From the NCBI GenBank assembly GCA_024763035.1, contig JANTGG010000021.1, forward strand, positions 1 through 32,427: a stretch of DNA of 32,427 nt. The letters run 5' to 3'. The translations under genes and the position numbers were made by a program. The notes beneath the pieces are model-generated. The model saw only the letters and a program-made list of their open reading frames with translations, was not told where the DNA came from and made no database searches. The stretch is from Desulfocapsa sp. (lineage in GTDB: Bacteria; Desulfobacterota; Desulfobulbia; Desulfobulbales; Desulfocapsaceae). Shown here in pieces: positions 15,849 to 23,391 of this stretch (position 1 is its first letter; every line of letters starts with the position of its first letter).

Positions 15849-17042
15849 TTATTTCTGCTCTACAAACTCGGCCATCACGTACCCTTCTGTTTTTCGGTAT
15901 TGTACTTTGTACCAGTCACCCTCCGTTGAAAGAACATCGAGTGGGGTGCCGGAAGGGATTGTTAACAGGGAATCAGCAAACATATCATCACTGGACTGCA
16001 GTTCAACACTGCGGGTGGTGATATAAGTAAGAGAAGATACAGTCGCTGGTTTTTTATCGATGTTTTCAACAGTACTGGAATCTGTCACCGTTGTTGTAGC
16101 TGAACTAACTGACTCTGGTTTCCGTGAGGTGTGTCCTTCACGAAGACCGAGGGAAATAAGCGTATCCTGATCGGCACGACCGGTCACTGCGAGCCCGTAA
16201 TCTTTTTGATAACTTTTAAGTGCTTCCCTTGTTTTTCTCCCCATGAAACCGTCAGCAGTACCGGCACTATATCCCTGCTTGTTTAGTTCCTGCTGGACGG
16301 ACTGCACTTCGGGGTCTGCCTGTCGTCTGGCAGCCGGCTTTACTGTTTCCTCCTGTACGGGAGGAGGTTCGTATGCATCGGGAGTAGAGCTGTAGGAAGG
16401 AGTCCAGTAGGCAAATGCAAGATTGACAATCTCTTCTGCACCCTGCTCATGGCTTACACGACCAAGACCAAACATTCCGCCCTGTTTAAAATCACCGGTT
16501 CCAGACCAGACAATTTCATTTCTTCGGTTGACGATAAGAATGTCAAGGGAGAGCAGGTAGGCATTTGCCGCAACAACATCTATATTTTCATTGTCCAGTT
16601 CTGAGATGACGAGGAAGTCAGTTTTTAATAAATTAAAGAGCGAGGTAATGATTTTCTCGTCAAAAACACCAACACTTTTGTAAGGTTTTGAGAGATCGTC
16701 AAAGATATCCAGCATTCTGTTTCTGTTTAACTTCTGGATGACAGTCTTTGATCCTGTGATTTTTGATTGGGGGAGTATTTGTAAAAACTTCGCGTCCAGT
16801 TTTTCATTGATGTCTTTTTTCAGCTCCAGCTGTGAGTCTGTTCCCATGGATGTGTCACCATGAACCGGCAGGATGGAAACTTTCTTGCCGGTAAACTGCT
16901 GCATGGCAACCGGCTCTCCCGGAACTACGTTTGCGTTTCTTACGCCGCATCCGCTGAAAAACATCATTATGATCACCGCCAGACAGGAAAAACCTTTCTG
17001 GTAGGAGGGGGGGGCACTTTTCCAGGAAACCTTCATCGTCAT
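15849..17042 (-). CDS. Lipoprotein with peptidoglycan-binding and SH3 domains
   Basis: A 397-residue predicted lipoprotein. The hydrophobic segment (18-30) ends in FSGC with lipidated C32; position -3 is Phe rather than the usual Leu. Residues 50-215 form a domain resembling N-terminal TolB/CsgG-like lipoprotein folds (KKVSILPV, then LLSLDILIVNRRNEIVWSG). A Pro-rich linker leads to a PG_binding_1 domain (246-299: VQSVQQELNKQGYSAGTADG and GLAVTGRADQDTL), a Ser/Thr-rich linker, and a bacterial SH3 domain (341-394, closing with GDWYKVQYRKTEGYV). It probably sits in the outer membrane and binds cell wall. GAGGAG lies 7 bp before ATG 17042. It is 52 bp downstream of the 982-residue membrane protein, with which it likely forms an operon. 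Confidence 0.8.
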   Translation of the reverse strand: MTMKVSWKSAPPSYQKGFSCLAVIIMMFFSGCGVRNANVVPGEPVAMQQFTGKKVSILPVHGDTSMGTDSQLELKKDINEKLDAKFLQILPQSKITGSKTVIQKLNRNRMLDIFDDLSKPYKSVGVFDEKIITSLFNLLKTDFLVISELDNENIDVVAANAYLLSLDILIVNRRNEIVWSGTGDFKQGGMFGLGRVSHEQGAEEIVNLAFAYWTPSYSSTPDAYEPPPVQEETVKPAARRQADPEVQSVQQELNKQGYSAGTADGFMGRKTREALKSYQKDYGLAVTGRADQDTLISLGLREGHTSRKPESVSSATTTVTDSSTVENIDKKPATVSSLTYITTRSVELQSSDDMFADSLLTIPSGTPLDVLSTEGDWYKVQYRKTEGYVMAEFVEQK

Positions 17043-17094
17043 TCTTTTTCTCCTCTTTTTTTATTCTTTAAGTAGGTATCGTATGTTTTAGTTT

Positions 17095-20043
17095 TCAGCG
17101 TTTTTTGTCACCGTGAGGCAGGTTTTTCCCGCTGTGACCCCGCAGGGATTCGTTGATTTGCTGGGGTAATTGGAATAATTGAACTGTGCAGATAGTCAGA
17201 AAACCACTGATGGCACCTATAATTGAGAAAATTCGAATCCAGCCGTTCAACTCAATAAAGCGTAACAGCCATGCGTATATTCTCTGTCCTGAATGTGTTT
17301 GAGCATGACGCCACGACAGGACAAGACAGCCAAGCAGGAGCAGCATGACCGTGGAAAACATGATAACACTGCCTGGCAGCATCCAGTGCAGGGTCCTCTC
17401 AGTTTTTCGTAGTTGCTGCTGCTTGCTGTTGATATCATCCCTCGCTTTCTGTATGCGTGTTGCCAGTTTTTCCTTCAGGGTCAGCTGCAGTTGGGCCTTA
17501 TGCTGCTGCTGGATTTCCTGCTGTTTATTGTTTTCTGTTTTCAGCAGCTGCAGGTCGTTCTGCAGTGATTCCAGTTCAGCCTGTCGACTGCCCAGTATTT
17601 CTGCTCGTTTTTGACGGAGCTTTTCTTTTAAAACATTGGCTTCAAGGATGGAGTATGCCCGGTCGAGTTTGGCGAGCAGATCGGTTCTTCCTCCTTTGAT
17701 CCACATACGTCCCAGGAGATAGAATTCATTCAGGGACTCCGGTAACGACTGTCCCGAACTGTTTACCACAGTGCTTAATGTTTGCAGAACAGCGGAGAGG
17801 TACATCTTTTCAGATTTGTTGTATTTGCCGAGTTCCTCATTCACCATCCCGTAGAAGAGCGGCAGGCTGATCCGCTCGGAGTCGGGAAGACCTGTCATGG
17901 CGGCGAAGGGATAGGTGGTGGGGATGAAGACCCGGAAGGAACCGGCCTTAAGAGCGGCAATCCTGTGAATGGCAAGCTGGGAAGCTTCTTCCAGAAACTG
18001 TCGGTTCATGGCTTCTTGAATCAGTGCCAGGGTGTCTTCTGTTGGTTGCTTTGATCGTCGTATGGTCTGTTCTGCCAGTGCGGAAAATAAAAGACTGCCA
18101 TCTTCACGCCGGTTCTGTTTCAGCAGAAAGTCTATAAATTCGATGCGTTCTGATGGGGGTAATATTTGAGATACCCTTTTCCGAAGTTGCGGGAAGACAT
18201 CATCGTGATCCAGATTAATAATTGCCATGGCGACTTTCTGCAGGTCTTCTGCGCTGTCTGCCTGTTTGACGCCTCGCCGCAGCAGGAGTGAGACTTGATC
18301 ACTTTTTCCTTTATTTCCCAGAAAATCGGCGAGAAGAAGGAGTTGCTCCACCGTTCCGTGCAGCCGTTTGAGTTTTGGGGTGACACCTTCAAGTTCAGCT
18401 GTAATGGTGTCGGCACTGGCAAGAAGAAGGACCTGATGGAGATCATCAATGGTTTTGACCTTTTTCCACGCTTTGAATAAATATTCTTCCCCCTTGTCCC
18501 GTTTGAAGTTTTGCTGGAAATAGTGTACCAGCAAAAGATAATCAGCAGTGGTTTTTGATTGCTTGACGGCGGTGGAGAGAAGTTTTTCAGCTGCCGCCGG
18601 CATGGAATGGCTTTCAAGAGTGGGGATGAGGTCCAGCAGCTGTGAAACCGAGGTGATCTGCTGCTCATGTGCGTCAAGGATGTCTGCCGCCAGACTTTTG
18701 TGATTATGTGACAGCAGAAAGCGAACGGCTCCCAGTATGGCATCCAGGCTGCTGTTGTGGTTGGTTTTTCCTGTGCTGCTCAGCTGTGAAAGTGCATTCA
18801 CTGCACGCCTTTCATCATCTTTGTGTATATACAGAGAGGCAAGGGTCACATAATATTCGGGTGATCCAACGATGACCGGTGAACTGATCGGCAGCAGCTG
18901 ATCACCCGGTGACAGATTTTCGGGGAGCAGGATGGTTTTACTCATCTTTGCCTCAAGCATGGCGATGGCTTTTGCGTAGTCTGAGAGCCCCAGCAGTTGA
19001 ACCGTATAATCAAGTCGTTCTTCAACTTTGATGATTTTTTCATTCTGACCGGCAATAAGAGATGTGGCATACATCATCATTAAAACAACCAGACCGATAA
19101 TGAATTGAATTTTATATTGATAAATAAATCCTTTTTGATGGATACATTTAATAAAGATATACACTGCAGCGTAGGGCATCAGGAATGGCACGACAAGGAT
19201 TCCGAGCAGGTTCAACGTGTCTGTACCAAAGACAACCCCGAATAAGACGGCACTGCTCAAAACAAGAACCGGAAAGAAGCCAATTATAATTTTTTTATAG
19301 CGGGTGAACAGTTCTTTTTCCCTGTAAAATAAAAAGAGAAACAGGTTGAATACGAGTATCGGAAGACCCAGGTAGAGTGTGAAGACAAGCATCTTTTGCA
19401 TCTCAGGGTCGAAAAGAGCGCCGTAGGCGACCAATGCACCGCCAAATCCGGGGGCATAAAACGTTAATGCCGAACCGAATAATGAGAGAAGTATAAGAAC
19501 TTCTGGGAAAAAACAGATTGAAGCAATAACTTCAAATATTCTGATCTTTTTCAGGAGAGATATGTTTTTAGATAATTTTTTGTCGAGATCCTGAAGTGTT
19601 GTTGCCAGTTCCTGCGGGAGTGGTATCTCATCTGTTTCGGTGTCAGCAGTTTCTTCAGCAGCGTTGACTGTATGTTCAATCTTTGCAGTGAGAGCGGTGA
19701 TTTCATTGTCGAGTATTTTTCCTTCAACAGCGACTATCTCATCAAGTTTTTTCTGTTGAGTGAGAAAGGCCAAACGGTTGAGCTGATATTCCTGAATAAT
19801 GGTGTTTGATCTGTTTTTTTCTTCGTCCACATATTCAGCAGCCACAGAAGCAACTGAACCCGGAAGCCTGGCGGGTTGCTGAATGTGTGGTTTTTGAGAG
19901 TTTGCGGTGTCTGTTTGTTGGGCGTTGTCAGCAGTCGACAGGGACTCAGCAGTTGCTTCTCCAGTCCCTAAAGGGGAGGAGAGTGCTGCAAGAAAAAGCA
20001 GGAAAATATATAAAAGAGGAATCAAAACTTTCAGTCTACGCAT
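17095..20043 (-). CDS. Large multi-pass membrane protein with helical repeats
   Basis: A 982-residue protein of no family I recognise. An N-terminal signal or anchor helix (7-26) is followed by a polar, Thr/Gln/Glu-rich segment with coiled-coil potential (40-165). About five membrane helices follow (roughly 170-197, 217-240, 251-272, 277-299, 312-331). A long soluble part (340-820) shows TPR-like alpha-helical repeats of about 36 residues, visible as recurring patterns such as TTADYLLLVHYFQQN and TVEQLLLLADFLGNKGK. A Gln/Lys-rich coiled coil spans about 825-895, and two more membrane helices lie near 900-955. This layout suggests a scaffold linking membrane and periplasm or cytoplasm. The start ATG 20043 has AAGG 7 bp upstream. 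It is followed by the PG-binding lipoprotein. Confidence 0.75.
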   Translation of the reverse strand: MRRLKVLIPLLYIFLLFLAALSSPLGTGEATAESLSTADNAQQTDTANSQKPHIQQPARLPGSVASVAAEYVDEEKNRSNTIIQEYQLNRLAFLTQQKKLDEIVAVEGKILDNEITALTAKIEHTVNAAEETADTETDEIPLPQELATTLQDLDKKLSKNISLLKKIRIFEVIASICFFPEVLILLSLFGSALTFYAPGFGGALVAYGALFDPEMQKMLVFTLYLGLPILVFNLFLFLFYREKELFTRYKKIIIGFFPVLVLSSAVLFGVVFGTDTLNLLGILVVPFLMPYAAVYIFIKCIHQKGFIYQYKIQFIIGLVVLMMMYATSLIAGQNEKIIKVEERLDYTVQLLGLSDYAKAIAMLEAKMSKTILLPENLSPGDQLLPISSPVIVGSPEYYVTLASLYIHKDDERRAVNALSQLSSTGKTNHNSSLDAILGAVRFLLSHNHKSLAADILDAHEQQITSVSQLLDLIPTLESHSMPAAAEKLLSTAVKQSKTTADYLLLVHYFQQNFKRDKGEEYLFKAWKKVKTIDDLHQVLLLASADTITAELEGVTPKLKRLHGTVEQLLLLADFLGNKGKSDQVSLLLRRGVKQADSAEDLQKVAMAIINLDHDDVFPQLRKRVSQILPPSERIEFIDFLLKQNRREDGSLLFSALAEQTIRRSKQPTEDTLALIQEAMNRQFLEEASQLAIHRIAALKAGSFRVFIPTTYPFAAMTGLPDSERISLPLFYGMVNEELGKYNKSEKMYLSAVLQTLSTVVNSSGQSLPESLNEFYLLGRMWIKGGRTDLLAKLDRAYSILEANVLKEKLRQKRAEILGSRQAELESLQNDLQLLKTENNKQQEIQQQHKAQLQLTLKEKLATRIQKARDDINSKQQQLRKTERTLHWMLPGSVIMFSTVMLLLLGCLVLSWRHAQTHSGQRIYAWLLRFIELNGWIRIFSIIGAISGFLTICTVQLFQLPQQINESLRGHSGKNLPHGDKKR

Positions 20044-20312
20044 AATAGTACCTTGTTTTTGTTGGGTTACTCCTGAGCGCCATTTTTATTTAACCGTAAA
20101 TTTTTTTATAAGTGAAGCTCGAAAATGATAGTGGCACATTTTTTCTGAGATGCTGATTGATATTGGTCCGTTCGGGTGAAAAGCCGGCAGGATACCATCC
20201 ACACATAAAAAAATCCGGGATGAACCAGACAGCTCTTTGCAGCTTATTGAGAAACTGGTATTGTTGCTATCTTCAGCCTAAGATGAATTTGTTTGGCAGG
20301 TAGCCTGTTTCC

Positions 20313-21968
20313 ATGAAGCGATTGTGGCGTATTCCGGATTTTCTTGATTTAGAATATTTTTTTCTCCAGGACAGAGAGCTGGCAGAAGAAGAGGGTGAAC
20401 GTGTGCTGCGTGATCGTGACCGGAGTTTTTTTCTGGAACATATCGGTGCCGATGCCGATATCTCTGAGTCCGACCATAAATGGCTTATTCATCGATGGCT
20501 GGAACAGCGTCGCAGCAGTGAAAATACGGCCCAGGGCGGTCATGCCCTTCTGCCCGGACGTATGTGGTATGAACTGTACGGACTTTTCTGGTCTGTTTTT
20601 TCGTTTATTGCTGTGTTTGCCGGTGGTGGACTTGCCTATTCCTTTCTTGCATATTCCGGCAGTCAACCTGTCAATGTGTCCGCTTTCCTTCTGTTTTTTG
20701 TGGTGTTTCAGCTGCTTTTTCTGATTGTTCTTTTTTTTGCATGTGTGTATCGGAAATTTTCCGGACTCGATCTGCGTTCTTCCCTCCTGCTCGCACTTGT
20801 CAGTAAAGGACTGAACCGGCTTCTTTTTCGTGTGCGCAAATATGGTCTGGACAGCATGAGCGGCAGCCGCAGGGCGCAGTTTACTGCTGCTCTTTCCGCA
20901 ATACATATGAGGGGAAAGGGGTATGGAACGCTTTTTTTCTGGCCGCTCTTTCTTCTCTTTCAGCTTTTTGGAATCGCCTTTAACCTGGGGGTATTGGGAG
21001 CACTTCTGGTAAAAGTCGCAAGTGCTGATCTTGCCTTTGGCTGGCAGTCCACCATTCAGCTCTCCTCCGGGTTTGTTGCTTCTGTTGTGCAGGGGCTTGC
21101 TCTGCCATGGGCATGGTTTTTGGGGGATGGCAGTTATCCATCGCTAAGTCAGGTTGAGGGAAGCCGTATGGTTTTAAAAGATGGATTTTATCATCTTGCG
21201 AGTGCTGATCTGGTTTCCTGGTGGCCCTTTCTCTGTCTGGCAATCTGCTGTTACTGCCTCCTGCCCCGTATCCTCCTGTTTCTGTTCGGCAGCAGGATGC
21301 GCAGTCGTTCCCTTGCTGCTGTTTCTTTTACCCGGGCAGATCATAAACAGCTCCTGCACCGACTGTTAACCCCACGGCTGGAAACCAGAGTTGTTACAGA
21401 AGTGGTGGAAACACCTCCTTTGGGATCTCCTGCCGTACCGGATGAGGAAGCAAAGTCTGAATCTGAAACTGAGACTGAACCTGAAAATGAGCCTGAAAAA
21501 GAACCGGACACAAAAAACAGCGAACCGGATGCAGTGGATGCCGTTAATGGCAGGGGCATGGTGCTCGTTCCCGACGAACTGTATGATGCGTATGATGGTG
21601 AACTGTTCAGTCGTTTATGTCGGCAGGCTTTTGGCTATGCAGTTGCCGGGGCAATTTCTCTTGATGATGAATATTGCGATGCAGAAAAAGTGTTTCGTCG
21701 TTTGCAGGAGACAGATGTTTCTGCCGCTGCCCTGCTGATTCTGCAGGAGGCCTGGCAGCCGCCTATTCAGGAGATGCTTGGTTTCCTGCGTGATCTTCGC
21801 AAAAATTGCGGTGAAGAGCAGCATATCATCATCGCCCTCATAGGCAAGCCCGCACCGGATACACTGTTTACACCCGTGTCTGGTCTGGATCTTCAGATAT
21901 GGAAACAGAAAACAGCCGCACTTGCTGATCCCTGTCTACAGGTAAGCCCGTTACTGGAGGAATTGTGA
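20313..21968 (+). CDS. DUF2868-type membrane protein
   Basis: A 551-residue protein with four likely membrane helices (about 92-114, 123-145, 207-230, 303-326). A very acidic linker of alternating Glu and Ser/Thr/Pro (377-409) precedes a C-terminal soluble domain (415-551). The architecture and its position just before a DUF3482-type GTPase match the DUF2868/DUF3482 gene pair I know from proteobacteria; the function is not established. The C-terminal region (LDLQIWKQKTAAL and nearby) may sense or bind the partner GTPase, but that is inference. ATG 20313 has only a weak AGG 13 bp upstream. The 3' end overlaps the GTPase start as GTGA, indicating coupled translation. The 269-bp gap upstream is shared with the divergent 982-residue protein gene; no convincing promoter was found in it. 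Confidence 0.75.
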   Translation: MKRLWRIPDFLDLEYFFLQDRELAEEEGERVLRDRDRSFFLEHIGADADISESDHKWLIHRWLEQRRSSENTAQGGHALLPGRMWYELYGLFWSVFSFIAVFAGGGLAYSFLAYSGSQPVNVSAFLLFFVVFQLLFLIVLFFACVYRKFSGLDLRSSLLLALVSKGLNRLLFRVRKYGLDSMSGSRRAQFTAALSAIHMRGKGYGTLFFWPLFLLFQLFGIAFNLGVLGALLVKVASADLAFGWQSTIQLSSGFVASVVQGLALPWAWFLGDGSYPSLSQVEGSRMVLKDGFYHLASADLVSWWPFLCLAICCYCLLPRILLFLFGSRMRSRSLAAVSFTRADHKQLLHRLLTPRLETRVVTEVVETPPLGSPAVPDEEAKSESETETEPENEPEKEPDTKNSEPDAVDAVNGRGMVLVPDELYDAYDGELFSRLCRQAFGYAVAGAISLDDEYCDAEKVFRRLQETDVSAAALLILQEAWQPPIQEMLGFLRDLRKNCGEEQHIIIALIGKPAPDTLFTPVSGLDLQIWKQKTAALADPCLQVSPLLEEL

Positions 21969-23389
21969 ATCGTTCTGTGCCGGAATTCGCCGTCGTCGGG
22001 CATCCCAATGAGGGGAAATCCTCTGTGTTGTCAACACTTGCGGAAGACGATTCTGTCCGCATCAGTCCCATGCCCGGTGAAACCCGTGAATGTCAGACGT
22101 TCCCGGTGACCATTGATGGTACAGAGATCATTCGTTTTACCGATACTCCCGGTTTTCAAAATCCGAGAAAAACCCTGCAGTGGATGCAGGAGTATCACGG
22201 CAGAGATGAAGAGCTTATCCGTGATTTCATTATTGCCCATAAACATGATCCTGCTTTTCATGATGATTGTCATTTGCTGCAGCCTATTTTGCGGGGAGCC
22301 GGGATTATCTTCGTGGTGGATGGTTCAAGACCCCTGCGCAATACCGATAAAGCGGAAATGGAGATCCTGCGTCTCACCGGCTGCCCGCGGATGGCCATTA
22401 TCAACTGTAAGGATGAAGAGACGGCATGGCTGGCAAAATGGCAGACGGAATTCCGGAAGCATTTCAATTCCATCCGGGTTTTTAATTCCTGCCGGGCAAC
22501 CTATGTGGAACGTATTGCACTGCTCGAAAGTCTTAAAGGAATAGATCAGGAATTGCAGCCGGTGCTCGACCGTGTTGTGACAGCATTTCAGGATGACTGG
22601 CAGCAGCGGAATCAACAGGTTTCGGAGATGCTCCTGGAACTGCTGGAACAGGGGCTTGGGTATTCCCGGTCGGTGCTGTTGAAATCCGCTGCAGATGAAG
22701 AGCAGCTCAGGGAAAAACTGCATGCCGGGTATGTGAAAAGTATCAGCAGTCGTGAAAAGAAATGCCGGGAGCGGATGCGCAATCTGTATAAACATAATAT
22801 TTTTAACTGCGAGCTGCCGCCCCATTCCATTCTAAAAGAAGATCTTTTCTCTGACAGGAGCTGGGAGTTTCTTGGGCTTAACCGTTCGCAGCTGGTCATG
22901 GCAGGCGGCTTGAGCGGGGCTGCGATCGGGGCGGGGATTGATGTCGCTGCAGCGGGGTTGAGCTTTGGTATTTTCTCGGCAGTGGGCGGTCTTGTGGGGG
23001 CAGCCGGCACTGCTTTAAAGGGCAGGGAGTTTCTCAGCGGGACAAAATTGCTGGGCATGCGTCTTGATGAACAGCGTCTCACGGTGGGGCCGGTAAAGAA
23101 CATTCAGCTTTTGTATATTCTTCTTGATCGGCAGTTACTCTTTTACAGCCATATAATCAACTGGGCACACGGACGCCGGGATTACGATAGGTTGCCCGGG
23201 AATACTGAAAACCTGCCGGTCAAAGTCGGTTTTACAGCTGAGTGGCAGGGAAACAAACGAAAGGTCTGTGAGCACTTTTTCAACAGTCTGCAGCATCGAG
23301 AAGGATATGATTTGCCCGGAGCCCGGACTGCCATGGAGCAGCTGATCACAGAGGAATTGCAGGAAATCTCCACCGGAGGTGGATGTTGA
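21965..23389 (+). CDS. DUF3482-type GTPase
   Basis: A 474-residue TRAFAC-class GTPase. The P-loop is GHPNEGKSS (12-20), T40 in MPGETREC fits switch I, and DTPG (60-63) is G3. The G4 position reads NCKD (147-150) instead of NKxD, so base specificity may be altered. Residues 195-300 are helical and charged. Residues about 305-352 form a Gly/Ala-rich amphipathic segment (GGLSGAAIGAGIDVAAAGL) that could insert into a membrane, as in dynamin-like or Era-like membrane GTPases. The C-terminal domain is DUF3482-like. The start is GTG at 21965, overlapping the previous stop by 4 bp and preceded by GGAGG at 21956-21960. It is the second gene of the membrane protein-GTPase-recQ operon. Its role is unknown. 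Confidence 0.82.
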   Translation: MNRSVPEFAVVGHPNEGKSSVLSTLAEDDSVRISPMPGETRECQTFPVTIDGTEIIRFTDTPGFQNPRKTLQWMQEYHGRDEELIRDFIIAHKHDPAFHDDCHLLQPILRGAGIIFVVDGSRPLRNTDKAEMEILRLTGCPRMAIINCKDEETAWLAKWQTEFRKHFNSIRVFNSCRATYVERIALLESLKGIDQELQPVLDRVVTAFQDDWQQRNQQVSEMLLELLEQGLGYSRSVLLKSAADEEQLREKLHAGYVKSISSREKKCRERMRNLYKHNIFNCELPPHSILKEDLFSDRSWEFLGLNRSQLVMAGGLSGAAIGAGIDVAAAGLSFGIFSAVGGLVGAAGTALKGREFLSGTKLLGMRLDEQRLTVGPVKNIQLLYILLDRQLLFYSHIINWAHGRRDYDRLPGNTENLPVKVGFTAEWQGNKRKVCEHFFNSLQHREGYDLPGARTAMEQLITEELQEISTGGGC

Positions 23390-23391
23390 TG
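23375..23391 (+). promoter_or_regulatory. Shine-Dalgarno that decides the recQ start
   Basis: GGAGGT at 23375-23380 is only 2 bp from ATG 23383 but 8 bp from ATG 23389, so the second ATG is the likely start. It overlaps the GTPase stop as TGATG. Confidence 0.65.
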
